Shown one piece after another: positions 23,237 through 31,526 of a stretch of 36,586 nt of DNA (positions are counted from its first letter, which is position 1; the number at the start of each line of letters is the position of its first letter). The position numbers and the translations under genes were made by a program. The notes beneath the pieces are model-generated. The model was given only the letters and a program-made list of their open reading frames with translations, made no database searches and had not been told where the DNA came from. Origin of the DNA: JAUXIQ01 sp030620925 [NCBI: Nitrospinota bacterium] (GTDB taxonomy: Bacteria > JAUXIQ01); the NCBI GenBank assembly GCA_030620925.1, contig JAUXIQ010000001.1:1-36586 (forward strand), given 5' to 3'.

Positions 23237-24337
23237 TTAAAGCTTGGACTTCAGCTCGTCCACCGCATTCCTGATATTATCGGGGGAAAAGACTTCGTCA
23301 AGCTCCACTTTCACCACTGGGATATCCCTCTGTTTCAGCGTTTCCAGGATGAAGGGCATATCCCACTCGTTGGGGTCGCAGTGCCTGGGATGCAGCACCA
23401 GAGCCCCCTCGACTTTAAACTCTTCAGCCATATTTCCCAGATGGGCCATGCGCCCTGCGGCGGGTCTTTTTATGGGGCAATTGACGCCGGTGAGATAGCG
23501 ACGGGCGATGGCGGCCAGTGGGTCCCCGTTCTCATCCACGTTTTCCCAGACCAGCCTGGTGCCGGTGCACAGCTCATCAACCACCACCCTCGCCCCGGCC
23601 TCTTCAATGGCTTTCACCACCTCCGGATCGTGCAATTCCGTCCCCAGGAGCATTAACCGGGGGCCTGCTCCGGCGGGGTCTTCACGTTCGCCCAACTCTC
23701 TCAGGAAACCCGCCAGAAGGTCGTTATGCTCCTCCTTAGGGGCCACCGTGCTGGACATAACGGCGGCGAATACCTCCGCCCCCGACACCAGAGGCTCTTC
23801 GGCCATCTGGAGACCGTATATCTCTTTCAGCAGGGCCCTGTTCCTGTTGTGAAGCTTTATGGAAGCCATGAGGTTTTCTTTCGTTATGCGCGCATCGAAT
23901 GCGCTCTCCAGGCTGCCGGAAAAATTTTTCAGCTCTTCAACGAAGAACTCCTGTGCCTGGGGGAGGTCCGTCTGGCTGGGCATGTCGATGAAACGCGTGT
24001 AGCCCACCTCCATGTTGGCCCCCCAGCTATCGTAGATTGCGCGGCCATGTTCACAGGTATAGGGGAATATCAGGCCCTCCAGGTAATCGTAACTTCCCTT
24101 CAAGGCCTCATCCACAACCCCGTGGCAATGCTGGCAGTAATAGGGCTGGATGTGTTCCTTGCTCAGCTTGTAGGGGCCACCGGGGCCGAAGACGCGCACC
24201 GGCTGCAGGCCCGCGGCATATACTATCTCTTCCAGACCATAGGAACAGATATACCCGATTATCTTCTTCCCTTCACCTTTCCATCTATTAGCGTTTTCGT
24301 GCCTGCGCTCAAGCAGATTTTCAAAGTTGTCGGTCAT
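23237..24337 (-). CDS. 2-hydroxyacyl-CoA dehydratase family subunit (second subunit)
   Basis: This 366-residue protein is from the same family. I start it at the ATG 24335-24337 because GGGGGA lies nine bases upstream; an in-frame TTG at 24361 would add eight residues that contain the ribosome site. Family features are IIGYICSYGLEEIVYAAGLQPVR, a YYCQHCHGVVDEAL cysteine block, PYTCEHGRAIYD, and ALVLHPRHCDPNEWDMPF near the end. It precedes the other subunit, and the pair would form a heterodimer. Length and layout suit an HgdA/BcrB-type partner. The alternative is a double-cubane protein with no dehydratase role. Confidence 0.86.
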   Translation of the reverse strand: MTDNFENLLERRHENANRWKGEGKKIIGYICSYGLEEIVYAAGLQPVRVFGPGGPYKLSKEHIQPYYCQHCHGVVDEALKGSYDYLEGLIFPYTCEHGRAIYDSWGANMEVGYTRFIDMPSQTDLPQAQEFFVEELKNFSGSLESAFDARITKENLMASIKLHNRNRALLKEIYGLQMAEEPLVSGAEVFAAVMSSTVAPKEEHNDLLAGFLRELGEREDPAGAGPRLMLLGTELHDPEVVKAIEEAGARVVVDELCTGTRLVWENVDENGDPLAAIARRYLTGVNCPIKRPAAGRMAHLGNMAEEFKVEGALVLHPRHCDPNEWDMPFILETLKQRDIPVVKVELDEVFSPDNIRNAVDELKSKL

Positions 24338-24404
24338 TTCCACTAATCCCCCGTTATTCAAACCGAAAGCTATATCCTGGATAAGACTTCAGACAGCGTG
24401 GACA

Positions 24405-24432
24405 ATTTTAACAGGTCAACAGGATTTGGCAA
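24405..24432 (-). promoter_or_regulatory. Probable promoter of the dehydratase pair
   Basis: On the minus strand TTGCCA (24427-24432) and TAAAAT (24405-24410) are 16 bp apart; each matches the consensus at five of six positions. They stand 68 bp before the ATG of the first dehydratase gene and after the MoxR gene, which supports an independent transcript. Confidence 0.45.
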
Positions 24433-24500
24433 GGCTAAAGGACTCGTTCTCAAGATATTCAGTCATCGCTGTTCGGCTTTACCCTCCCCGGCAAGCGCCC

Positions 24501-25457
24501 TTAACTCTCAGGGACCTTCTTAAGCACCTCATCTATTATACGGGCCGGCTCGATTCCTTCGGCTTCTCCCTCGAAGTTGAGTATTATACGATGACAAAGG
24601 CTGGGGGGCGTCATCCTGCGCACATCTTCAAGGCTGGCGTTATACCGCCCTTCCATCAACGCCCTCGCTTTGGACGCCATGATCACGCTCTGGAGGCCGC
24701 GAGGGCTGGAGCCGTACTTGACGAACCTGCGCACGTCGTCGGGGGCGCCTTCGTTTTGCGGGTGAGTGGCTATCACCAGGCGGAGGGCATAATCTTTAAC
24801 GCCGCTGGACACGGGCACCTCGCGCACCAGTTCCTTGAGTGGGTAGATGGAATCCGCATCCAGCACGGTACTCAGCTCCGCCAGATGGGGGGAGGTGGTG
24901 CGCTCCGCTATCTCCAGCAGCTCTTCTTTGCTGGGATAGAGGACCTGCAGTTTAAAAAAGAACCTGTCCATCTGTGCTTCCGGCAAGGGATACGTTCCCT
25001 CCATCTCGATGGGGTTCTGCGTTGCGATCACCATGAATGGATCGCCCAGCGGATACTCGATTCCGGCCACCGTTACGGTCTGCTCCTGCATGGCTTCCAG
25101 CAGGGCGGACTGTGTTTTGGGCGTAGCCCGGTTTATCTCATCGGCCAGGACGATGCTGGCGAAGATTGGCCCCTTTTGAAACTGAAAATACTTCCCCTTT
25201 TCCTCATCCTGCATAACTATGTTGGTGCCGGTTAGGTCCGCGGGCATGAGGTCGGGCGTGAACTGCACCCGGGAGAACTTGAGATTAAGCACCTTGCTCA
25301 GGCTCTTCACCAGCAAGGTCTTCCCCAGGCCCGGAACGCCTTCCAGCAACGCATGGCCGCCGCAGAGGAGGCAGGTTATCACCCCCTCGATGACTTCCTC
25401 CTGTCCGACGATGGCCTTGCCCAACTCCCCTCGCAGGAGGGATAGGGCCTCCATCAT
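24501..25457 (-). CDS. MoxR family AAA+ ATPase
   Basis: This 318-residue ATPase has Walker A GVPGLGKTLLVKSL (about 40-53), Walker B SIVLADEINRATPKTQSALLEAMQEQ, the ATQNPIEMEGTYPLPEAQMDRF motif and sensor-2 region DDVRRFVKYGSSPRGLQ, all MoxR hallmarks. Such chaperones insert metal cofactors or activate VWA-containing partners. Usually a DUF58/VWA gene stands next to it; here none does. Instead it is the last gene of a run of three membrane protein genes on the same strand, 23 bp after the previous one. Its client is unknown. Confidence 0.95.
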   Translation of the reverse strand: MMEALSLLRGELGKAIVGQEEVIEGVITCLLCGGHALLEGVPGLGKTLLVKSLSKVLNLKFSRVQFTPDLMPADLTGTNIVMQDEEKGKYFQFQKGPIFASIVLADEINRATPKTQSALLEAMQEQTVTVAGIEYPLGDPFMVIATQNPIEMEGTYPLPEAQMDRFFFKLQVLYPSKEELLEIAERTTSPHLAELSTVLDADSIYPLKELVREVPVSSGVKDYALRLVIATHPQNEGAPDDVRRFVKYGSSPRGLQSVIMASKARALMEGRYNASLEDVRRMTPPSLCHRIILNFEGEAEGIEPARIIDEVLKKVPES

Positions 25458-25480
25458 TCTCTCTACTTTCTCCTCTGTCT

Positions 25481-26914
25481 CTATCGCTCCTCACCTCCCT
25501 CTACAAGGCCGATGGCCAGGAAATACCGCTTGAGGTATTCTCTATAATCGGGGGGCAGCTCATACCTTTCCATCAGGCTTTCCGCCCGGTAGCGGTACTC
25601 CGCTATAACCTCTTCCGGCTCGGCGGTGGGCGGTGTCCGCGTCGGCATCGCCTTCACCAGCACCTTCAGAACCTCGCGCCCCCCCAACCTTCCCTTCACC
25701 GCTTCCTTCTTTTCAGTATCCCCCTCATGGGAGGCCGAGGCCGCGCCCGCCTCCGTACCGCGTTCCTCGCCGGGCTCACTGCCGGTAATGAGCCCTTGCT
25801 CTCCCCACTCATCCGACACCTCATCAAACAGGGAATCGATGCCCAGAAACTGCCCCGATTCCGCCTGAGCACCCGGCTCCCCTTCCCGGCCCGAAGAAGC
25901 CGTCATCCCCCTCCGGGATTTCGATGCTCTTCGATCGTCCCTTGCTCTCTCCCCCTCAATGGAGGACCGAATCGAGCCGGGGGAAATCTTATTACGTTCA
26001 GCGATCAACTCCTCCAGCAGGTTCCTCAGAGAATCCGAATCACCGCTTTTTAGAGCTTCCCTGAGCTCTTCCATCAGACGGGGATTGAAGGACCAGGAAC
26101 TTCTCTCCATTACTCCCTGCATCAGTTTTAACAACTGTTCATCGTCTAAATCCCGATAGTTTCCAAGCTCGCCTTCTTCCGACCAGAGCAGGGTCGATAA
26201 TTTCGCCGCCTCGAAGCGGGCGCTCCCTTCATCTCCGGCGCCCTCACCAGGTGCGCCCTCGCCCCCCCTGCCCGCACCTGTTGTCTCAGACCTCCTTTCA
26301 CCTCCCACCGCTTCAGCCAGGGACGCACTCTCTCCCCTCCCGTTGTTTTCAAGCTCCTCCTTCTGTTCGCCCGGCTTTATCAACTGCTCTTTCAAGTATC
26401 GGTGCCGGGCCGGCAGGGGGATTCGCTCGATTATACCGGTTGAGACGAGGATTATGGCAATAAAAATAAGGGACAACAGTGTGTGGCGCAGCCTCCACTC
26501 CAGACGGGGCCCGGGCTTGAACGAACCGAGATCGGCCCTCTGCGCGTGGGCGGCTGCGTCTCTGACCTGAAGCCCTTTGAACTCGCTTTCCTGTTCTCCG
26601 GCTAAAAGTTCGTAAGCAGTGCAAAGCCTCTCCTGCAGGGCGAACCGTCTGTCCGCCTCCGCCATGAGCCGAGGCGTTTCCGGCCTAACCCCTCCGGCCC
26701 TGAGAAAACCTACAAGCAGAAATGCCAGGAGAAGCAAGGCCAGGAGCCGGAACTCAAAGGACGGCCACACCCCGAAGTTCGCCAGAACGACGTAAACCGC
26801 GGCGGCAACGGCGCCCCAGTAAAAGGTGTTCAGAACCAGACCGGCCTTGATGCGCACGGCGGCCCTCCTGCTCAAGCGACTTGCGATCCCCTCAATCACC
26901 GCTTCAGGATGCAT
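25481..26914 (-). CDS. Membrane protein with long low-complexity soluble domain (MoxR-linked, unknown function)
   Basis: This 477-residue protein is not recognised. Three hydrophobic segments lie at about 25-46, 55-72 and 144-162. A charged, Gly/Glu/Ser-rich region follows (about 180-420), containing GRGGEGAPGEGAGDEG and many Arg/Glu/Ser. The end PPDYREYLKRYFLAIGLVEGG resembles a short helical C-terminal motif seen in other MoxR-linked membrane proteins, but only as a pattern. The start overlaps the end of the upstream gene by 11 bp, so translation is coupled. It may be the membrane client or scaffold acted on by the MoxR ATPase. No catalytic motif was found. Confidence 0.8.
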   Translation of the reverse strand: MHPEAVIEGIASRLSRRAAVRIKAGLVLNTFYWGAVAAAVYVVLANFGVWPSFEFRLLALLLLAFLLVGFLRAGGVRPETPRLMAEADRRFALQERLCTAYELLAGEQESEFKGLQVRDAAAHAQRADLGSFKPGPRLEWRLRHTLLSLIFIAIILVSTGIIERIPLPARHRYLKEQLIKPGEQKEELENNGRGESASLAEAVGGERRSETTGAGRGGEGAPGEGAGDEGSARFEAAKLSTLLWSEEGELGNYRDLDDEQLLKLMQGVMERSSWSFNPRLMEELREALKSGDSDSLRNLLEELIAERNKISPGSIRSSIEGERARDDRRASKSRRGMTASSGREGEPGAQAESGQFLGIDSLFDEVSDEWGEQGLITGSEPGEERGTEAGAASASHEGDTEKKEAVKGRLGGREVLKVLVKAMPTRTPPTAEPEEVIAEYRYRAESLMERYELPPDYREYLKRYFLAIGLVEGGEER

Positions 26915-27668
26915 GGCCGACGGACCTCCTCATACCCAGCAACAGATCGGCGCTGACGATGGCGCAGATTATCAGGCCGTGCAGCAACACGGTGGTGATA
27001 TAGGTCCCCAGGGGATGATAGAAACTCAATCCATCTATCCTCAGGGCCGACAGCGAGCTTATTCTGTGAAGAGCGAAAAAGGGACTCAAGGGAGGATAAA
27101 GGCCCAGGGTCGCGAAAAGCAGAAACATGAACAGGAACCCCAGCACAAGGGACCGCACTATGTCGTGTCCCTCCAGGACACGCTCCAGTTGCAATGCTAT
27201 GAGACGGTAAGTGGTGAAACAGACCGCAATCAGAAGCAAGATAAGGACGATTTGACTAAATCGGAGCATGGTCAGGATGCGCACAGCGGCCAGAAAGGGG
27301 AAAGTCAAAAGTGCAAGGTATAAGGCGTTTAGCAGACAGTCCAGAAGAATCCACCCGGCCCCTGAGGGCGTTTCAATACCGAACTTCATACCGCCATTAA
27401 CGGCCGCGGCCGCTCTATTTGTCGTCGGTCTGGTAAACCCCAGGTAGGCCGCCCCCAGCAGCGACGCGTAGCCCAGGACGAAGTGCTCGTAATAGTAGGG
27501 CAGCTCGAGGGTAAAGGCGTCGTAGCTCTCCAACCAGGTCATTAACATGGCCAGGCTCAGGAATACCAGATATCCGGCGAAAGGATGACCGGGAGACCTT
27601 TCCATGGAAGGCACCCATCGTTGCATTGTCTCGGACCTTTCGTCCCCCTCTACCTTACTATTTTTCAT
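26904..27668 (-). CDS. Polytopic membrane protein (MoxR-linked, unknown function)
   Basis: This 254-residue protein has about six hydrophobic segments (near residues 31-48, 62-78, 104-124, 139-154, 171-188 and 222-244). It has a charged N-terminus before the first segment and no signal peptidase site. I do not recognise the family. It overlaps its upstream neighbour by 11 bp and its downstream neighbour by 11 bp, which is strong evidence of one translationally coupled unit with the MoxR ATPase. An ABC-2-like permease is conceivable from the layout, but no ATP-binding partner is present. Confidence 0.8.
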   Translation of the reverse strand: MKNSKVEGDERSETMQRWVPSMERSPGHPFAGYLVFLSLAMLMTWLESYDAFTLELPYYYEHFVLGYASLLGAAYLGFTRPTTNRAAAAVNGGMKFGIETPSGAGWILLDCLLNALYLALLTFPFLAAVRILTMLRFSQIVLILLLIAVCFTTYRLIALQLERVLEGHDIVRSLVLGFLFMFLLFATLGLYPPLSPFFALHRISSLSALRIDGLSFYHPLGTYITTVLLHGLIICAIVSADLLLGMRRSVGHAS

Positions 27669-29550
27669 GGGAGAGGTTCCTCCACTCAGCCGGAATTTGA
27701 AACCTGGCTCGCACCATGGTCAGGGATACCCGGCGATGCTTCCTAACCGGGTTGAAACCGGAAGAGGGGGCTCCCTTCAGCCAGGCCAGGAAAACCGCCT
27801 CTCCTTCCCCGCTCTTAACACCGTCTCGCAAATAGCGTTCCAGCAAAATTTTCTTCAAAGGGCCGTGGGGGTCGCTCACCGCTTCCCTCATGCTGAAAGG
27901 TATCGAGCCGGCGCTCAATGCCTCCGGCGAGAGGTCCACCCTGAGCCTTCCGGCGGGGCTCAGGTCTTTCAGTATAAACAGCCGACCGCCCAGCATCAAT
28001 CTCCCGCCGCTGAGCGCGTAAGCTGCGTTGTTATCTATTTCAATATAGGCCCTCTCCCTTCTATCAGAAACCCGGATGCTCACCGGCGGCTCGACCAACT
28101 CCAGCATCCCGAAGGAACGTGCATCCCAGGGCCTTATGGGCGCTTCTATGGTCATCCTTCCAGAGGGGCTGGACTCTATCCGGTAGCTCCTCTCTCCGCT
28201 CCTGTAACTTTCCGGCGCAAAAGCCCTAACCACAGGCCCCGCATGGTTGCCCCGGGCAAGCATGGTCCTGCCCACGGAGGAGAATACGAGAACCTCGGTC
28301 GTCTTTTCCGCAGGCGACCCGTCGGGGTAAACGTCCACGGCGACCAATTGGTAGTTAAGATAGCCCTTGGGCAGATAAGGCCGGTAAAAAGAGAGCTCTG
28401 CCCAGAGCACGAAAGCCGCCGTCAAGCCTGAAACGACGAGCCAGAGAAGCCGCTTCCCCCCAAAATAGCGCCGGGCAAGGGGGTAGGCTATAAGGCATGC
28501 CAGCGCAAAGAGGGCGATCTGCCACTGGAGGGGAAAAGTTACCTTCGCTCGCTTGAGAACATCGGTTCCCCCCGCAAATGCGCCAGCAAAGGACATTTCG
28601 GTGGGCGCGGTTCCGGGGATAAGGTCCGCCCAGAGAGCGTCGAATCCGGACCAGCGGGAAAAAACAGGCAGAGAGGGATCGAACGCAAGGAAAAGCACCT
28701 CTCCCCTGCCCAATCGCCGTCGGACGATAAGCGGGGTTTCCCCTTCACGCAACATCACATCTCCTGAAATATCCTCCAGGGTAACCACGGGTAAGGGAGC
28801 GGGCAGAAAAAGTGTTTCCCCGTATCTGGAGCCAAAGCTCGAAAGCTGGTCCAGAGCTTTCATGCCCTTAACCCTTCCCGGAAGCAGCGCCTCATCCGCC
28901 AGGACCCTGTAGCGGGCCTGACCCGGCCCCCCCGTTATGACAAGCCTCCCGCCCAGAGCCGCCCAATCCTTTATGGCCTTTATCTGCTCCCTGGTCAGCA
29001 GCGACAGCTCGGCATCATGGAGGATTATAGCGCGTACACCGTCGTAACCTTCCGGCGCCGAGGGGAGGTGTTCGGGCCGCGGATGCACCACCCGACCCTG
29101 CGCCCCGAGACGGCTAGAAAGAAAATGGAAGGCTAACGTTCTGCTCAGGGCGATTATGAAATCGCCTGTGATTAAATTATCCCTCAAATCGTAACTGCGT
29201 GAAACCACTTTCCCGCGGCTATCGACCAGGGATACCTCCAGGGGGGACGAGACGTCATCTATCAAAACCACGAAATCGAACGTTTCACGTGAACGGGGAG
29301 GAAGGGTAACCGACCGGGAGTAGAGAACCAAGTGATCATCGCCTCTATACGCGTTTCCAGAAGGTACGGCGACCTCCAGAGTGCCCTCCATAGCCTCTTC
29401 CCTGCTCTCCAGTTGAACATGAAGAGGAGTCCAGGAATGGAGCTTATGGAATCCCTGATGACCCACTTGTAAATCGATGCCGGGCTGCGCCGGTGAATCA
29501 TCGGCTACCATGATCAGCAGGAGAACTAGAAGGATTGCACATCTTTTCAA
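27658..29550 (-). CDS. Secreted/membrane protein with a GATase-like domain (MoxR-linked, unknown function)
   Basis: This 630-residue protein has a signal peptide (MKRCAILLVLLLIMVADDSPA). An N-terminal beta-rich part (about 25-130) has the look of an immunoglobulin-like or BatD-like domain. A segment at about 170-300 (GVRAIILHDAEL, IKAIKDWAALGGRLVITGG, and VLFLAFDPSLPVF near its end) resembles the class I glutamine-amidotransferase-like fold seen in DUF4350/BatA-type proteins. Two transmembrane segments lie at about 341-361 and 367-387. The remaining 240 residues look extracytoplasmic and beta-rich. The nucleophile cysteine of active amidotransferases is not seen. It is the first gene of the unit; function unknown. 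Confidence 0.8.
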   Translation of the reverse strand: MKRCAILLVLLLIMVADDSPAQPGIDLQVGHQGFHKLHSWTPLHVQLESREEAMEGTLEVAVPSGNAYRGDDHLVLYSRSVTLPPRSRETFDFVVLIDDVSSPLEVSLVDSRGKVVSRSYDLRDNLITGDFIIALSRTLAFHFLSSRLGAQGRVVHPRPEHLPSAPEGYDGVRAIILHDAELSLLTREQIKAIKDWAALGGRLVITGGPGQARYRVLADEALLPGRVKGMKALDQLSSFGSRYGETLFLPAPLPVVTLEDISGDVMLREGETPLIVRRRLGRGEVLFLAFDPSLPVFSRWSGFDALWADLIPGTAPTEMSFAGAFAGGTDVLKRAKVTFPLQWQIALFALACLIAYPLARRYFGGKRLLWLVVSGLTAAFVLWAELSFYRPYLPKGYLNYQLVAVDVYPDGSPAEKTTEVLVFSSVGRTMLARGNHAGPVVRAFAPESYRSGERSYRIESSPSGRMTIEAPIRPWDARSFGMLELVEPPVSIRVSDRRERAYIEIDNNAAYALSGGRLMLGGRLFILKDLSPAGRLRVDLSPEALSAGSIPFSMREAVSDPHGPLKKILLERYLRDGVKSGEGEAVFLAWLKGAPSSGFNPVRKHRRVSLTMVRARFQIPAEWRNLSHEK

Positions 29551-29611
29551 TGTTCAAATTCACCTAAGCTGTTGTTCTTAAACGGTCTCTCCCCTCCGGC
29601 CCCTACGCGCC

Positions 29612-29623
29612 TATGTTAACATA
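29612..29623. promoter_or_regulatory. Perfect 12-bp palindrome upstream of the MoxR-linked unit
   Basis: TATGTTAACATA at 29612-29623 is an exact palindrome, about 60 bp before the start of the 630-residue gene. It is a possible repressor or activator site. The nearby -35/-10 candidates on the minus strand are poor, so this is a weak call. Confidence 0.3.
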
Positions 29624-29680
29624 CTTGAGATTGAAGTAAATCTTGAAATAGAGGAAGGAACATTGGAGGGCGACCTCAAT

Positions 29681-29711
29681 AAAAAAAGCGGCGCCCTTAA
29701 AAGACGCCGCT
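29681..29711 (-). terminator. Rho-independent terminator of the small secreted protein gene
   Basis: AGCGGCG (29687-29693) pairs with CGCCGCT (29705-29711). On the minus strand the stem is followed by seven U residues (29681-29687 as A on the plus strand), a classic terminator. It lies 31 bp after the stop of the gene at 29743-30117. Confidence 0.85.
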
Positions 29712-29742
29712 AACTACTTTAGAATTGATTTCCTGGCTAGAA

Positions 29743-30117
29743 CTATTCGCCGGCGGCACCTATACCGAGAATCAGCTCTTCCATCTCGATAGCCGAAAGC
29801 TCTTCAGCCATCTGCCCTCTTACTTTGACCTTCGTACCCGCCGGAAGGGACAGGTTCCTGATCAGTTTCTCCATCTTCTCGCTGCCGCCCAGCATCACCG
29901 CCCGACCGTCTTCAGTAATGATGACGTGGGCGATATGGTCCGCGGGGCACACGCCTGCTTTGATGTGCAGCTTACCGTCAAGGCCTATGCAGTGGATTGT
30001 CCCAGTCAAGGTGGTCAGTTCCGTCTTTATTTCTCTCGCCTCTCCAGAATTGGCCAGGGCCAGCATGAAAACCAGTGCTACGGCCAGGGAAATCGTCAAT
30101 AAAGTTTCTCTTCTCAT
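29743..30117 (-). CDS. Small secreted protein of unknown function
   Basis: This 124-residue protein has a signal peptide (about residues 1-27, hydrophobic core TISLAVALVFMLALAN, cleavage near GEA-RE). The mature part is predicted to be beta-strand-rich: LTTLTGTIHCIGLDGKLHI, HVIITEDGRAVML, and LPAGTKVKVRGQM, which suggests a small OB-fold-like protein. Two cysteines (one in GTIHC, one in GVCPADH) could bond or bind a metal. I do not recognise the family. GGAGG lies about eight bases before the ATG. It has its own strong terminator and stands alone, so it is probably a single-gene transcript. Confidence 0.75.
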   Translation of the reverse strand: MRRETLLTISLAVALVFMLALANSGEAREIKTELTTLTGTIHCIGLDGKLHIKAGVCPADHIAHVIITEDGRAVMLGGSEKMEKLIRNLSLPAGTKVKVRGQMAEELSAIEMEELILGIGAAGE

Positions 30118-30414
30118 TTAAACATCCTCCAAATAAGTTTCAGATAGTCGCTTTTTATTAAAAAAAGCCGCATATATTGTCATCAGAAATAACCTTCTCT
30201 CACTCCCCTGTGCATCTGAATGTTTTTATAGTTAATATATCCAGCGCTATACAGAAAAAAAGACTATTTTTATCCAATTAATGTGCTTTGGCCGCTCCGT
30301 AAAAAACGTAATGGACACTACAACCATGATTTTTTTTCGATGCAGCCGAGGTGGGAAATCGGAGGGAGCTTCATTTGTGCCGCGACTTTTAAAAAACCAT
30401 AGCCCGCCATAACC
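30118..30414. other. A+T-rich non-coding gap
   Basis: This stretch, upstream of the small secreted protein, contains several T and A runs and no gene I can support. A promoter for the minus-strand gene at 29743 is expected here, but no clear -35/-10 pair was seen. Confidence 0.5.
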
Positions 30415-30455
30415 GTCATTCTGAGTCCCGCGTTTTGCGGGACGAATAATCTCGC
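30415..30455 (+). repeat. Dispersed repeat, ATTCTGAG-type hairpin
   Basis: GTCATTCTGAG, then the perfect stem GTCCCGC (30425-30431) with GCGGGAC (30437-30443), then a GAATAATCTCGC end. The other copies at 30501-30585, 30730-30768 and 31625-31731 carry the reverse-complement order (…ATTCTTCGC…CAGAATGACA). Confidence 0.75.
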
Positions 30456-30500
30456 CTACCCAGGCTGCAAGGCTCTTCTTTCCATAGCCCGCCAAGACCT

Positions 30501-30585
30501 CATTCTGGTTGATACTGTGGCCGGAGGAGCTGAATGGGCCTTCTCAATCAATAACGCGAGATTCTTCGCTTCGCTCAGAATGACA
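30501..30585 (-). repeat. Dispersed repeat, longer form, copy A
   Basis: This block reads CATTCTGG…, a GCTGAATGGGCCTT string, CGAGATTCTTCGC, and ends CAGAATGACA. The block at 31625-31731 has the same order of strings with scattered differences (GCTGAATGGACCTT, CGAGATTCTTCGC, CAGAATGACA). No ORF, terminal repeat or transposase belongs to it. Confidence 0.75.
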
Positions 30586-30729
30586 GACCATAGCGTCAGT
30601 CCTGCGAAACACGTGGGAAACATCTCGCTTAACCGTGCTTCCAGGTTCTTTTTCCCATAGTCCTCAGGATCAGGAGGATAGTGGCAGGAGCACAGTACCG
30701 CGGCATGCGGTAAGCCCTGCGGTCGGGCC

Positions 30730-30768
30730 TGTCCCGCGGAGGCGGGGTTCAGAATGACATAATGCGGC
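30730..30768 (-). repeat. Dispersed repeat, short form
   Basis: TGTCCCGCGG…GCGGGGTTCAGAATGACATAATGCGGCG. The last 21 bases, TCAGAATGACATAATGCGGC plus G, recur exactly at the end of the copy near 31711-31731. Confidence 0.75.
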
Positions 30769-30808
30769 GCGGTAAGGACAGGGGGGTTGAAAAAAGGGAA
30801 TAGACGTA

Positions 30809-30829
30809 GGGGCAAGGCTAGCTTTGCCC
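30809..30829. repeat. GGGCAA/TTGCCC hairpin around GCTAGC
   Basis: GGGCAA (30810-30815) and TTGCCC (30824-30829) pair across GGCTAGCT. The preceding GTAGGGGCA also starts the hairpin at 31731-31756 and, in inverse form, ends the block at 31899-32010. Confidence 0.6.
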
Positions 30830-30841
30830 AGATTTATCCCG

Positions 30842-30877
30842 AGAGACATCCCGCGGGGCGGGACATGAATTGTCTCT
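30842..30877. repeat. Nested hairpin AGAGACA/TGTCTCT
   Basis: AGAGACA (30842-30848) pairs with TGTCTCT (30871-30877), enclosing TCCCGC (30849-30854) with GCGGGA (30858-30863). It shares the inner TCCCGC/GCGGGA stem with the hairpins at 1631-1666 and 10675-10712. Confidence 0.65.
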
Positions 30878-30941
30878 ACGAGTGCTTGAGTATCACTTGA
30901 AAAGGCTCTGAAAGGGTCTAGTTGTTCGCTAAAAAGGAAAT

Positions 30942-30968
30942 AAAAAAGGGGGGATGGGCTCCCCCCTT
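30942..30968 (-). terminator. Rho-independent terminator of hsp20
   Basis: AAGGGGGGA (30946-30954) pairs perfectly with TCCCCCCTT (30960-30968) around TGGGC. On the minus strand the stem is followed by a run of six U residues. It ends 14 bp beyond the Hsp20 stop. Confidence 0.88.
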
Positions 30969-30982
30969 CACTGTTTCAGCAA

Positions 30983-31438
30983 CTACTTGCTTTCGATCTC
31001 GATGGCCTTTAGCTTGGCCTTCTCTACTTTGGGCAGGTTAACCTCCAGGACGCCATCCTTCATGCTGGCCTTGATTTCACCACCGTTCACAGTGGAAGGG
31101 AGGCTGAAGGACCTGTAGAACTTCCCGTAGGAGCGCTCCACCCGGTGAAAGTTTTCCTCGTTAATCTCTTTCTCGTGCTTCCTCTCACCGCTGAGCGTAA
31201 GGGTATGATCCCTGACTTCCAGGTGAATATCTTTCTTCTCCATGCCGGGGAGTTCTGCCTTGAGGACTACCTCATTCTCAGTTTCATAGATGTCCACTAC
31301 AGGGGCCCAGTTCCTGACAACAGTGGAATCTTCTAATAGACTGCCCACGCGCCCGAAGAAGCTGTCGGGGAACATCCTGTTGAGCCTCCCGTGCAAGCCT
31401 GCCATCTCTCTGAAAGGTTCCCATTTAATTAGTGACAT
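30983..31438 (-). CDS. Hsp20/alpha-crystallin family small heat shock protein
   Basis: This 151-residue ATP-independent holdase keeps unfolding proteins soluble. The N-terminal SLIKWEPFREMAGLHGRLNRMF is typical of class A bacterial Hsp20. The alpha-crystallin domain (about 45-140) has VDIYETENEVVLKAELPGMEKKDIHLEV, the RSYGKFYRSFSLP strand, and the GVLEVNLPK motif. The end LKAIEIESK is the usual IxI-type tail. AAGGAGG lies about nine bases before the ATG. A strong promoter and a perfect terminator make it a single-gene transcript. Regulation is unclear; only half of a CIRCE-like sequence is present. Confidence 0.95.
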   Translation of the reverse strand: MSLIKWEPFREMAGLHGRLNRMFPDSFFGRVGSLLEDSTVVRNWAPVVDIYETENEVVLKAELPGMEKKDIHLEVRDHTLTLSGERKHEKEINEENFHRVERSYGKFYRSFSLPSTVNGGEIKASMKDGVLEVNLPKVEKAKLKAIEIESK

Positions 31439-31497
31439 ATCTCTACACCTCCTTAATTTGGATAGATTCTATAGTCTCGATGTCTGATTTCACTAAC

Positions 31498-31526
31498 AAT
31501 ATAATATCTGAGTGCTGTAATGTCAA
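31498..31526 (-). promoter_or_regulatory. Promoter of hsp20
   Basis: On the minus strand TTGACA (31521-31526) is followed after exactly 17 bp by TATATT (31498-31503), 11 of 12 consensus bases. It is 60 bp before the ATG. The spacer holds AGCACTC, the left half of a CIRCE-type element, but the right half is absent, so heat control by HrcA is not supported. Confidence 0.72.

Noticed and set aside
31439-31526. CIRCE heat-shock operator in the hsp20 promoter
   Set aside because: Only the left half AGCACTC is present within the spacer; the right half GAGTGCT at the needed nine-base distance is missing.
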